36,091 bases of DNA from JACPLA01 sp964602055 (GCA_964602055.1 CAZRPU010000015.1:1-36091), one strand, 5' to 3'. Numbered from the stretch's first letter, positions 8,443 to 16,313 are shown. Notes: generated from the letters alone by a model not told the origin. Made by a program: numbers and translations.

Positions 8443-9145
8443 CGTCACCATACCGGTTTACAACGAAGAGTCCATCCTTCCTTCAAGCATTGCTGCTCTG
8501 CACCACTTTCTCACCGGGCACTGCCGCTTCGAATGGGAAATCGTCATTGCCAACAATGCTTCGACGGATGCAACTCTTGATATTGCCGGAAAACTCGCAC
8601 GCGAATTTCAGGGCGTCCGGGTCGTTCATCTGGAACAAAAAGGCCGGGGCCGGGCTCTTAAAAAGGTATGGTCCGAGAGCTCCGCGGACATCCTGAGCTA
8701 CATGGATGTAGACCTCTCAAGCAATTTGTACGCTTTTCCCCCTCTTATCGAGGCCCTTATCAGCGGAGGCTTCGATATCGGCATTGGCTCCCGGCTCCTG
8801 AAGGCATCAACGACCAAACGCAGCCTGAAGCGGGAAATCATTTCGCGCGGATATAACCTTCTCGTCAAATCGATGTTCCGCACAAAATTCTCCGACGCAC
8901 AGTGCGGATTCAAGGCCATAACGGCGAAGGCCTCACGGGTGTTGTTGCCCAAACTGGAAGACACAGGTTGGTTTTTTGACACGGAGCTGCTGATCATTGC
9001 CGAGAAACTCGGCTATAGGATTTTTGATCTGCCGGTGAGCTGGATTGAGGACCTCGACACCAGGGTCAACATCGTCCAAACGGCTTTTGACGATATTCGC
9101 GGGCTTCTCCGCGTAAAAAGGAACTTTGCCGGGGGCAGGTACTGA
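8432..9145 (+). CDS. Glycosyltransferase family 2, dolichyl-phosphate-sugar synthase-like
   Basis: A 237-residue GT-A enzyme overlapping the preceding gene by 11 bp. It shows VTIPVYNEE at the nucleotide-binding strand, IVIANNASTDATLDI, the metal-binding MDVDLSS (DXD-type), and DAQCGFKAI with GWFFDTELL, all characteristic of the DPM1/ALG5-like branch of GT2. It lacks the C-terminal membrane helices of the longer versions. The expected reaction is transfer of a sugar from a nucleotide donor to a polyprenyl phosphate on the cytoplasmic face. The lipid-linked sugar could serve the GT-C enzyme upstream. The sugar is not deducible. Confidence 0.85.
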   Translation: MLVNVTIPVYNEESILPSSIAALHHFLTGHCRFEWEIVIANNASTDATLDIAGKLAREFQGVRVVHLEQKGRGRALKKVWSESSADILSYMDVDLSSNLYAFPPLIEALISGGFDIGIGSRLLKASTTKRSLKREIISRGYNLLVKSMFRTKFSDAQCGFKAITAKASRVLLPKLEDTGWFFDTELLIIAEKLGYRIFDLPVSWIEDLDTRVNIVQTAFDDIRGLLRVKRNFAGGRY

Positions 9146-9873
9146 TGGATGAGCAGCTCTACAGGACTTTCTTTGCGATTGAGAAGGTGCACTGGTGGTT
9201 TGCCGCGAGGATGGTCATTGTGCAGGATCTCATTCGCCGTCACCTCGCAATTCCCCCCGGATCAGCTGTCCTCGACGTCGGATGCGGAACAGGAGCGATC
9301 CTTGAGATGTTGTCGCAGACCTACGACGCGTATGGAACTGATTCCTCGGCTCTTGCCATCGAGTATTGTCGCACACGAGGACTGACGCAGGTCGTCCAAT
9401 CCAACCTGGGCCCGGGTGCCTTCCCGGGGAAAAAATTCGATTTGATCACGTTTCTCGACGTCATCGAGCATCTCGACGATGATCGGGAGATTTTGCTTCA
9501 AGCCGGAAAATCTCTTACGCCGAACGGGCGCATTCTTGTGACGGTACCTGCCTATCCATGGCTCTGGAGCCATCACGACGAAGTGAATCATCACAGAAGA
9601 AGGTATCAGAAAGCAACTCTGAGGAATGTTCTTGCTGATGCCGGCTTTCAGGTTCAGCGCATCTCGTTCTTCAACACATTGTTGTTCCCCGCAGCGCTGT
9701 TGCAGCGTCTTACGGCGAGAACGGGCCGGAACGATTCTGCCCTCGACGTTCCTCCCCCACTTCTCAACGCCGCATTACGACAGGTTTTCGCCTCAGAACG
9801 TTTGTTGCTGCGCTTTGCCAATTTCCCCTTCGGCCTTTCCCTCTTTGCCGAAGGAATCCTCCGCGACCGCTGA
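9145..9873 (+). CDS. Class I SAM-dependent methyltransferase
   Basis: A 242-residue methyltransferase coupled to the GT2 gene by TGATG at 9143-9147, with GCAGG upstream. It has the EKVHWWFAARMVIV segment seen in methyltransferases paired with polyprenyl-phosphate glycosyltransferases, motif I VLDVGCGTGAILEML, FLDVIEHLDDD after strand 4, and VPAYPWLWSHHDEVNHHRRR near the active-site lid. It differs from the tandem pair at 1886-3534 and belongs to another subfamily. It is the last gene of the polysaccharide block and ends 17 bp from the convergent gene at 9891. The substrate is unknown. Confidence 0.83.
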   Translation: MDEQLYRTFFAIEKVHWWFAARMVIVQDLIRRHLAIPPGSAVLDVGCGTGAILEMLSQTYDAYGTDSSALAIEYCRTRGLTQVVQSNLGPGAFPGKKFDLITFLDVIEHLDDDREILLQAGKSLTPNGRILVTVPAYPWLWSHHDEVNHHRRRYQKATLRNVLADAGFQVQRISFFNTLLFPAALLQRLTARTGRNDSALDVPPPLLNAALRQVFASERLLLRFANFPFGLSLFAEGILRDR

Positions 9874-9890
9874 TATCCGAAGAGCCGCCG

Positions 9891-10532
9891 CTATCGGCCT
9901 TTACGGCTTGCGAACATGCCCGCCACAGCGCCTACCATCATGAAAAACCCCGCAGAAAACAAGAGATAAGAATACGGTTTCGGGAGAGAAGACCGTATTG
10001 TTGCATCCAGATCGGACATGAACGTGAACAGAATGACCGCAACACCCGCACTGGAGAGGACAACCCATGCCGCGGCAGGACTGAACGGCTCCTTTTGTTC
10101 CCTCCGAAGTATCAGAACGCCGGCGGCAATCATCAGGAGCGATATCAACACCGGGGCCAGGACAGGACCGATCCACGGAACAGGCAGGAGGAAAAGAATA
10201 TCCCAATCTAAGAGCGATGCCGGCCAGTCGAGAAAAACCTTGAGCCAAACATAGTAGAAGATATCCCAGATCCCGAATGCGATGATGAAGAAAGCAAACT
10301 TCTGCCATCGGGATCTCCCTGCCAAAGCCCCGACGGCAACCAGCATGAGGATGGTGGAAAACTCCCTGAAGAGTTCTGCGATCAGATGGGATTGCCCGAT
10401 GGGCTTCAATGGGAGGACAAAACCTTCAGGGTAATAGAGCGACCGCAGATACACCACCACAATCGCTTCCACCATTCCGAAGGCCGCGCTGAAAATGCTT
10501 ACCCAGAGGACTCGCCGCGTTTGGTCAGGCAT
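9891..10532 (-). CDS. Conserved-type integral membrane protein, function unknown
   Basis: A 213-residue protein with about six predicted helices (roughly residues 8-29, 50-70, 77-100, 108-135, 150-170, 187-206). The polar segments between helices are short. Charged or aromatic residues sit inside or beside helices (FGMVEAIVVVYLRSLYY, GIWDIFYYVWLKVFLDWP), which hints at a ligand- or metal-binding membrane domain. It begins 7 bp after the stop of the haem-c sensor gene on the same strand, so the two are likely cotranscribed. I recognise the general look of a conserved hypothetical but cannot name the family. A membrane partner of the sensor is possible from position only. Confidence 0.7.
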   Translation of the reverse strand: MPDQTRRVLWVSIFSAAFGMVEAIVVVYLRSLYYPEGFVLPLKPIGQSHLIAELFREFSTILMLVAVGALAGRSRWQKFAFFIIAFGIWDIFYYVWLKVFLDWPASLLDWDILFLLPVPWIGPVLAPVLISLLMIAAGVLILRREQKEPFSPAAAWVVLSSAGVAVILFTFMSDLDATIRSSLPKPYSYLLFSAGFFMMVGAVAGMFASRKGR

Positions 10533-10539
10533 GAGTCTC

Positions 10540-11985
10540 TCAGGTCAGAGGAAGCTGAAGCGTGAAGGTTGTCCCGGTTTCCAACGATACCACGTCAATC
10601 TTCCCTCCCTGCAATTCGACAATACGCTTCGCAAGGGCCAGATTGAGCCCGAGGCCTTTTTCCTGCACGACCTTGACAAACGGCTCGAAAATCCTGCCGA
10701 GAAATTGCTGCGGGATCGGGCTTCCGTCGTTCCTGATCCGAAAGATCACATTCTTGCGGTCGGATTCCGTGGAAAGAGTTATCTGCCCGCCCGGAGGCAC
10801 GTAGTTGGCCGAATAGTTGATAATGTTGACGAGCGCACGGCCGATGCGTTCGTAGTCGAGCTGCGCGTTTCCGGAAAACCCCTCCCGCACTTCGAACCGG
10901 ATGCTCTCTTTTTCCAGCTCCGTTTTGACGGATTCTCTGACGTACTGCACCAGCCCCGGCACGCTTGATGCCATCTTGTTCGCCTTCATTTCACCCGTTG
11001 TAAAGTCGATCAGGTCCTGGGTCATTTTGTTCATGGTCTCCACGGCAGCCCTTGCCTGTGCTGCGAGTTCCGACCGCAGGGAAGAATCCGTGTCCGGTTT
11101 TTCAATTGCGGAGACTGCCTGCAGAATCTGCCTCACGGGTGCGCGGAAATCGCGAATCATCGTTTGGGCAATCTGTCCGACCGTCGACGTTCTCAATGCA
11201 TCCTGGCTCTGTTTCAGCGCCGTGCGCATGCGGTCGATCGAACGGCTCAGAGAACCCAACTCGTCCTTGGAAGCCGAGACATCCATGGAAACGGACATGT
11301 TTCCCTGGCCAATTGCTTCCGTGGCCTCGACGAGTTTCTTCACGGGGGTTTGTATGAAGCTCCGATAGAGAAAGAATCCAATCAGAATGACCACAACGGC
11401 AAAGCCGCTCGAGATCATTGCCATTCTGTTGGCATTCGCGTTGATGGATCCCTGAATGTTCGCCAGCGGAATTTGTACATGGGCAACCCCCAGAACATGA
11501 TTGAGGGGGACATCATGACACTGCTGGCATTTCTTCTCCGCCTTGAAGGGAATAATCGCTTCGACATCGTCGCCATGGACCACCCAGAGAGGCACGCCCG
11601 TATCGAAGACTTCCTCTCCTATGGATCCTTTCGCCAGAGCGGACTCCATGCGCATTTTCAGGCGCCTTGGCCTCGTCGTGTCATCATCGAACTCTTCCGT
11701 CAGCCGGAGGTTATCGGGCCTGATGCGAACATAGAGGTCGCGGAGGCCTCCCACTGTCTGAAGCCGGTTGAGGAAGGTATCCTCGACTTTGTCGTTCTCA
11801 ACCATCTGATAGACAATTGCTTCCCGAACGATGTGCGCTTTTTGCAGCGATGCTTCCCGCGCCTGTTCCAACATGAGGTCCTGGGAAGAAAGGGCATTAA
11901 GGAAATAGCTGCCCGAGACAGCGAGAATGAAGAGGGGAACGAACGTGAAGAGAAGCTTGATGGAGAGACTCATGCCGCGCGTCAT
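10540..11985 (-). CDS. Haem-c sensor histidine-kinase-like protein lacking the phospho-acceptor His
   Basis: A 481-residue protein. The ATG at 11985 is preceded by GAGG with a 5-nt spacer; an in-frame TTG at 12012 is less likely. Layout: helix 10-30; a periplasmic domain of about 155 residues with CQQCH at 153-157 followed by VLGVAHVQIPL, a haem-c attachment site as in Tll0287/DUF3365-type sensors; helix about 189-208; HAMP about 207-260; DHp; and ATPase. The ATPase N, G1 and G2 boxes are present (ALVNIINYSANY, RNDGSPIP, GLGLNLALAKRIVE). The H-box reads MIRDFRAPVRQIL, with Arg278 (codon CGC at 11154-11152) where the autophosphorylated His should be. No response regulator is nearby. It probably senses redox state or a gas through haem; how it signals is unclear. 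Confidence 0.85.
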   Translation of the reverse strand: MTRGMSLSIKLLFTFVPLFILAVSGSYFLNALSSQDLMLEQAREASLQKAHIVREAIVYQMVENDKVEDTFLNRLQTVGGLRDLYVRIRPDNLRLTEEFDDDTTRPRRLKMRMESALAKGSIGEEVFDTGVPLWVVHGDDVEAIIPFKAEKKCQQCHDVPLNHVLGVAHVQIPLANIQGSINANANRMAMISSGFAVVVILIGFFLYRSFIQTPVKKLVEATEAIGQGNMSVSMDVSASKDELGSLSRSIDRMRTALKQSQDALRTSTVGQIAQTMIRDFRAPVRQILQAVSAIEKPDTDSSLRSELAAQARAAVETMNKMTQDLIDFTTGEMKANKMASSVPGLVQYVRESVKTELEKESIRFEVREGFSGNAQLDYERIGRALVNIINYSANYVPPGGQITLSTESDRKNVIFRIRNDGSPIPQQFLGRIFEPFVKVVQEKGLGLNLALAKRIVELQGGKIDVVSLETGTTFTLQLPLT

Positions 11986-12044
11986 ATGTGCCTCGTCGAT
12001 GTTCGAGGGCAATATAGCAAATTTCGTTCAGGCTGAAAACAGCA

Positions 12045-12076
12045 GTGCCTGCATATCCTTTCGGACCTGCAGGCAC
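12045..12076 (-). terminator. Hairpin terminator after the M28 peptidase gene
   Basis: GTGCCTGCA (12045-12053) and TGCAGGCAC (12068-12076) are perfect 9-bp arms. The apex adds TCC/GGA pairing across a symmetric 2x2 internal loop. Read on the minus strand, the hairpin begins 22 bp after the peptidase stop and is followed by a TGTTTTC tract. The T-run is short, so efficiency is uncertain. It separates the peptidase from the sensor gene. Confidence 0.55.
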
Positions 12077-12098
12077 CGGAGAACAAATCTGCTATCGG

Positions 12099-13778
12099 CT
12101 AGTTGCTGCCGGATGGAGCGCCCCTGCCCGGGCTTGCAGGCTCGGGTTTTCGGGGGAATTTCGCGTCCCGTGTGGCTGCGTTATAGAGGAAGATGGCCAT
12201 GATCGTCGAGGCCTGTTTCATGTCGCCCTCCTGAACGCGCTCATAGACATCCATATTGGAGTGATGCGTGCGGCTGTCGTACTCGATAGGGTCCTGGATA
12301 AACTGGAATCCGGGAAGTCCGATCGCATCGAACGCCAGATGATCCGTGCCTCCCGTGTTGGAGAGCGAAATCGTCTGTGCAGTCGGATCGTCGACGGCGG
12401 CGAACCATTCGCGGAAGATTCCACGGGCAGCTTCATTTCCCTGAAGATAGATGCCGCGGATTTTTCCCGTACCGTTGTCGTGGTTGAAGTAGACGGAGAA
12501 TTTCTCATACTCCGGTTTCGTCTTCAAGGGTCCCGAGGAAGCACGGCCCATCATCATTTGCATCATGTCGGCTTCACGTTCGCCGAACGTATCCTTGACG
12601 TAGCCGCGGGATCCGAGGAGACCCTGCTCTTCGCCACCCCATAACCCTATGCGAATCGTGCGGCGAGGCTTCAGGCCCAGCTTCTTGATAATCCGCACTG
12701 CTTCCATCGAAGCTGCGGAACCCGTGCCGTCATCCGTCGCTCCCGTGCCGGCATGCCATGAATCAAAGTGTCCGCCCACCATGACGATTTCATCCTTCAG
12801 ATCGGTACCCGGTATTTCGGCAATAATGTTGAACCCGGGAACGGCCTTGGTCATCTCCACCTCGAGATTCATTTCTACCATGACCTTTTGACCCTTCTTG
12901 ATCATTCTCACCATGCGGTTGTAATGCTCGGCAGCAACGGCAACCTGCGGCAGAATTTTTGGGGCATCTTCAGCGTAGGGGCTCACGCGTCCTCCAAAAA
13001 GGTCGTTGAGACCCTGAGGTGCGCGGGGTACGCTCGCCTGCGAAACAAAGATTGTCCCACCGTCTCCGCGTGCGGCGTCGAGGAGAGCGGCAGCGCCTTC
13101 ACTCATGCAGAATTCGATTTTCTTCGCGGCAAATTGTGCCTGGGAAAGAAAACGCGCAATCATGGCAGAATCACCCATCGCACGGCGGCCGCCGCGGCGT
13201 ACTGCGCCCGGCATGCCCGCACTGGAAAGATCCAGCAAGGCTGAATCGCTGAGCCTGTATCCCTGCGCTGCAAAGTGCGCCGGCAAATCGCGCGCTTCCG
13301 ACGTAAGAACAAAAGCGTTCTTGAGCTTTCCCTTGTACTTGGCAAGATCGGCTTCGGTTTGGGCATCGAGGATCACCGCTTCTCCCCGGACTGTCCCCTT
13401 TGTACCGGGGGTCCAGGCCTTCGGATAGGCAATGAGGGGATACGAACGCGGAGAAATCACGTTTGCAGAAAATTTCTTCAGCGTCCATCCTTTTCCTGAG
13501 GGCTCGAAATTCGTGAAGCGCACATTCTGCAGTCCCCATTCCTTGAGCTTTGCGCTCGTCCATTCGGCCGCCTCACGATATTCGGGCGACCAGGTGAGCC
13601 GGGGTCCATACACATCGGTGAGATAACTCAAGATCTCCATCACCTGGGACCTGTTCATCCCTTCGTCCTTGATCATGCTGATCGCCGCCGTGTCGAGCTT
13701 CTCGGTCATCATCTGCCCGAAAGCCATCGGTGCGACAGCAATCATCAGTATCAGCACAACCATCAAGCGTCTTGCCAT
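12099..13778 (-). CDS. Secreted M28-family zinc metallopeptidase
   Basis: A 559-residue protein. The ATG at 13778 follows AGGAG with a 6-nt spacer; the ATG at 13802 would put an unusual charged leader before the signal peptide. The signal peptide is MARRLMVVLILMIAVAPMAF with a likely cut near residues 20-22. A PA-type insert lies in the middle. The M28 catalytic core has GGHFDSWHAG (His337, Asp339), DDGTGSAASMEA (bridging Asp349 or 350), GLWGGEEQGL (Glu383/Glu384), NHDNGTG (Asp434) and THHSNMD (His505 or 506). All zinc and general-base positions are present, so the enzyme should be an active aminopeptidase or carboxypeptidase-Q-like exopeptidase in the periplasm or outside. The C-terminal tail is Pro/Gly-rich. 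Confidence 0.9.
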   Translation of the reverse strand: MARRLMVVLILMIAVAPMAFGQMMTEKLDTAAISMIKDEGMNRSQVMEILSYLTDVYGPRLTWSPEYREAAEWTSAKLKEWGLQNVRFTNFEPSGKGWTLKKFSANVISPRSYPLIAYPKAWTPGTKGTVRGEAVILDAQTEADLAKYKGKLKNAFVLTSEARDLPAHFAAQGYRLSDSALLDLSSAGMPGAVRRGGRRAMGDSAMIARFLSQAQFAAKKIEFCMSEGAAALLDAARGDGGTIFVSQASVPRAPQGLNDLFGGRVSPYAEDAPKILPQVAVAAEHYNRMVRMIKKGQKVMVEMNLEVEMTKAVPGFNIIAEIPGTDLKDEIVMVGGHFDSWHAGTGATDDGTGSAASMEAVRIIKKLGLKPRRTIRIGLWGGEEQGLLGSRGYVKDTFGEREADMMQMMMGRASSGPLKTKPEYEKFSVYFNHDNGTGKIRGIYLQGNEAARGIFREWFAAVDDPTAQTISLSNTGGTDHLAFDAIGLPGFQFIQDPIEYDSRTHHSNMDVYERVQEGDMKQASTIMAIFLYNAATRDAKFPRKPEPASPGRGAPSGSN

Positions 13779-14224
13779 AACTGACTCCTGTCGTTGGTAC
13801 ATGAGGATTTAAGAAAGAATTAAACTCTGCGGGAAACAAAAGCTGCGGACTTGCGAAGGCCACAGATGAAAATATAACGATTCCGACCCGGGGAAGTTTC
13901 GTAGAAATTCCAGGAATCAGCCATTCCTCAAATCATCCCTTTTACTCCCCTCAAAGCTCTGCCATCAAAGCAGATCGCCGAGCCAGACGTGAAACATTAA
14001 TGAGAATCAAAGCTAGTTTCAATTCCCAAAAAATAAGAACCCAATTCCTAACCTTGTCAACGGACTATGCATCGAGAGGGAGCCTTAGGGGGAAACTTGT
14101 CAAAATCCCCCTTATTTGCTCATTTCCCAGAATTGAGAGGGGAAAAACCATGGAACGGTGATTGTGGTTATCCGGCCGGACAGTCTTTGTTTCGCACGAA
14201 TTTCGTGTTGAAAGGAGATGCGCC
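13779..14224. promoter_or_regulatory. Divergent intergenic region between peptidase and hydrogenase block
   Basis: The 446 bp between the divergent starts hold no convincing coding frame or tRNA. The sequence is visibly AT-richer than its flanks around 13800-14160. I see no confident sigma-70 or Bacteroidota-type (TAnnTTTG) promoter; AT-rich candidates are around 13870-13880 (minus strand) and 14090-14125 (plus strand). CTTGTCAA occurs twice (about 14055 and 14096). Two palindromes close to the right-hand gene are listed separately. Promoters for both directions must lie here or further upstream. Confidence 0.5.
14190..14218 (+). promoter_or_regulatory. Palindromic leader abutting the Shine-Dalgarno of the hydrogenase block
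   Basis: CACGAA (14195-14200) and TTCGTG (14202-14207) form a perfect 6-bp inverted repeat with a 1-nt centre. It is extended outward by TTTC (14190-14193) and GAAA (14210-14213). The Shine-Dalgarno AGGAG at about 14213-14217 starts at the edge of this structure. A second perfect palindrome, TCCGGCCGGA, lies at 14171-14180. It could be a repressor or activator operator, or an RNA hairpin affecting ribosome access; the sequence alone cannot decide. Confidence 0.4.
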
Positions 14225-14692
14225 ATGAAACCCATTGCCCTCTTTCTCTTCCTGAGTTTTCCCCTCTTTCTCTGCTATTCCCAAAATCCCGATCTCGCCC
14301 GCCAACTGAGCCTTTTGACCACCGACTGCAAGAATATCCGGGGGCATGCGGGACGAATCGTGGCCGAAGCGAATCAAACGGCCTTCAATGCCGACGTCGC
14401 CCGGGCCCATCTTGACGAGATTGCAAAATTCCACGCTTTGATGGAGCAACAGCTTGAAGGTTCAAAAAAACTGCTTCAAGCTTCTGAGATGAAGCTGGTG
14501 GGAGCCGAATATAAGAGTCTGGAGAAAACGTGCTCTGTCATCGGCGGACTGGTGGAAAAACTCCAGAAGGAATTTCAAAAGGATGAAGCAGATCGGTCAA
14601 CCGTTCGGGATGTTGCCTCTTCGTTACGAGCTGAAATGTCCAGCGGTTATGATGTGCACGAGCGTCTTAAGAAAAAACTGGGAATCCAGTAA
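14225..14692 (+). CDS. Exported coiled-coil protein of unknown function, first gene of hydrogenase block
   Basis: A 155-residue protein with a strong AGGAG Shine-Dalgarno 7 nt before ATG 14225. An N-terminal signal peptide (MKPIALFLFLSFPLFLCYSQ) lacks a proper lipobox because Leu precedes the Cys, so signal peptidase I cleavage around residue 19 or 20 is likelier. The mature part is almost entirely helical and heptad-like, with many Glu/Lys/Gln/Leu. It has two isolated cysteines (TTDCKN and KTCSVIG). The stop lies 22 bp before the hydrogenase beta-subunit gene, so cotranscription is likely, although the hydrogenase itself is cytoplasmic. I recognise no family. Confidence 0.7.
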   Translation: MKPIALFLFLSFPLFLCYSQNPDLARQLSLLTTDCKNIRGHAGRIVAEANQTAFNADVARAHLDEIAKFHALMEQQLEGSKKLLQASEMKLVGAEYKSLEKTCSVIGGLVEKLQKEFQKDEADRSTVRDVASSLRAEMSSGYDVHERLKKKLGIQ

Positions 14693-14714
14693 CATCCGCA
14701 CCAAAGAGGTCCAG

Positions 14715-15839
14715 ATGATCAGAATCGAGTCAAAGTCCCTTGGGGCCCTGATCGCCCGCCTGCGCAGCGAGGGGTTCCGCGTCCTCGGCCCGACTGTGCG
14801 CGACAGTGCGGTCGTCATCGACGAAATCAGATCCGTGGAAGACCTTCCCATGGGATGGACAGACGAACAAACAAATGCCTCCTACCATTTGCGGCAGTCC
14901 GGGGAACCATCTCTCTTCGGTTACACCGTGGGTCCCCATTCCTGGAAGCGATTTCTTTTTCCTCCCTCCGTCCCTCTCATCACATCCAGCCGGTCAAACG
15001 GATCCCTGAACATCGTCGACGGAAGGGATTCAGTTCCTCCTCCCACGGTTTTCTTCGGCGTGCGTCCTTGCGAGCTTCACGCCATCGCCATCCAGGACCG
15101 GATCTTTCTGCAGGAACCCTTTGTCGATCCGTGGTACAAATCCCTCAGGGATCGGCTGTTCATTGTCACGGTGCAATGCACGCGGGCCGGGGGTACATGC
15201 TTCTGTGCTTCGATGAAGACGGGACCACGCGCGGAAAAAGGATTTGACCTGTCCCTCACGGAAGTGACAACGACAGGAAGCCCTTTTTTCCTTGCTGAAG
15301 GAGGATCAGAACGGGGCAGCGCCCTTCTTGCACAAATCCCGGGAAGAGAGGCGGAACAGGCGGAACTCGATGAAGCCAATCGCCTTTTGGACCATGCTTC
15401 GGCGTCGATGGGGCGGACTCTACAAACCGACGGCCTGAAACAGTTGCTGTATGATCAGCTGACACATCCCGAATGGGACCGCGTCGGGCAGCGATGCCTG
15501 GCCTGCGCCAATTGCACCCTCGTGTGTCCGACGTGCTTCTGCTCCACGTCGCACGACACGTCCGATTTGACAAACAGCGAAGCAGTTCGCACGCGCACCT
15601 GGGATTCCTGCTTCAATGCTGATTTCTCCTACATCCATGGAGGCAGCGTCCGCACGTCCATCAAAGGGCGATACCGGCAGTGGATGACTCACAAGCTGTC
15701 AAGTTGGGTCGATCAGTTTGGAACGTTCGGCTGTGTCGGATGCGGGCGATGCATTACGTGGTGCCCGGTGGGAATCGACCTGACCGAAGAAGCGAAACGT
15801 GTTCGCGAGCAAACACCCGTAGCCACACAGACTTCTTAG
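14715..15839 (+). CDS. hydB: Group 3b-type [NiFe] hydrogenase beta subunit (4Fe-4S)
   Basis: A 374-residue iron-sulfur protein corresponding to the beta subunit of soluble NAD(P)-linked hydrogenases (sulfhydrogenase HydB / AsrA family). The N-terminal domain carries the family motif FGVRPCELHAIAIQD (about 115-128) and a TCFC-containing segment near 161-164. Two 4Fe-4S motifs follow: Cys261/264/267/271 (CLACANCTLVC) and Cys340/343/346/350 (CVGCGRCITWC). It passes electrons between the small subunit and the flavin subunit. The ATG at 14715 has GAGG 5 nt upstream. Twelve bp separate it from the cNMP-fold gene. The symbol follows the Pyrococcus nomenclature. Confidence 0.9.
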   Translation: MIRIESKSLGALIARLRSEGFRVLGPTVRDSAVVIDEIRSVEDLPMGWTDEQTNASYHLRQSGEPSLFGYTVGPHSWKRFLFPPSVPLITSSRSNGSLNIVDGRDSVPPPTVFFGVRPCELHAIAIQDRIFLQEPFVDPWYKSLRDRLFIVTVQCTRAGGTCFCASMKTGPRAEKGFDLSLTEVTTTGSPFFLAEGGSERGSALLAQIPGREAEQAELDEANRLLDHASASMGRTLQTDGLKQLLYDQLTHPEWDRVGQRCLACANCTLVCPTCFCSTSHDTSDLTNSEAVRTRTWDSCFNADFSYIHGGSVRTSIKGRYRQWMTHKLSSWVDQFGTFGCVGCGRCITWCPVGIDLTEEAKRVREQTPVATQTS

Positions 15840-15851
15840 AAGGAACCTGTC

Positions 15852-16313
15852 ATGGAAACGCTCCAGCCCATTATTGCACAACATCCATTCTTCAAAGATC
15901 TTCAGCCTGAATATCTGGAGTTGATCACCGGATGCAGTTCCAATGTCCGATTCGATGCCGACACTTATGTCTTTCATGAGGGGGAGGAAGCACACCACTT
16001 TTACCTCATACGAACCGGAAAGATAGGGCTTGAAGTACTGACGCCCGATCGGGGCCCCATGACCATCCAAACACTGGGCGAAGGGGAATTGATCGGATGG
16101 TCCTGGCTTGTTCCGCCGTATCTCTGGCATTTCGATGCCCATGTTCTCGAACTGACGAGGGCCATCGCTCTGGATGCCACGTGTCTGCGGAAGAAGTGCG
16201 AAGCCGATCACCACCTCGGCTATGAGCTTCTGAAGAGGCTCACCGTAATGATGGAAGAACGATTAGAAGCCACACGACTCCAACTTCTCGATCTCTATGG
16301 AACCAATGCCTGA
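15852..16313 (+). CDS. Stand-alone cyclic-nucleotide-binding-fold protein in the hydrogenase operon
   Basis: A 153-residue protein consisting of one cNMP-binding-type beta-roll (HPFFKDLQPEYLELI, FHEGEEAHHFYLIRTGKI, GEGELIGWSWL) and a C-terminal helix (YELLKRLTVMMEERLEATRL). CRP/FNR regulators are about 210-230 residues with a DNA-binding helix-turn-helix; that domain is absent. The phosphate-binding cassette keeps Gly-Glu (78-79), but the segment that should hold Arg-Ser/Ala reads LWHFDAHVLE (91-100), so the phosphate-binding Arg is missing. It sits between the beta and gamma genes, overlapping the latter by 17 bp. A structural or regulatory subunit of the enzyme is likelier than a transcription factor; this is an inference. 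Confidence 0.85.
   Translation: METLQPIIAQHPFFKDLQPEYLELITGCSSNVRFDADTYVFHEGEEAHHFYLIRTGKIGLEVLTPDRGPMTIQTLGEGELIGWSWLVPPYLWHFDAHVLELTRAIALDATCLRKKCEADHHLGYELLKRLTVMMEERLEATRLQLLDLYGTNA

Noticed and set aside
13779..14224. CRISPR array, tRNA or attachment site in the longest intergenic region
   Set aside because: No regularly spaced repeats, cloverleaf or CCA end are visible; only short palindromes and AT-rich sequence.
14242..14290. Lipoprotein signal in the exported coiled-coil protein
   Set aside because: The residue before the Cys is Leu (FLC) where Gly, Ala or Ser is required, so signal peptidase II processing is unlikely.
14583..14714. N-terminal extension of the hydrogenase beta subunit into the preceding gene
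   Set aside because: The extra 44 codons overlap the exported coiled-coil protein gene; the ATG at 14715 has its own Shine-Dalgarno and gives the expected family N-terminus.
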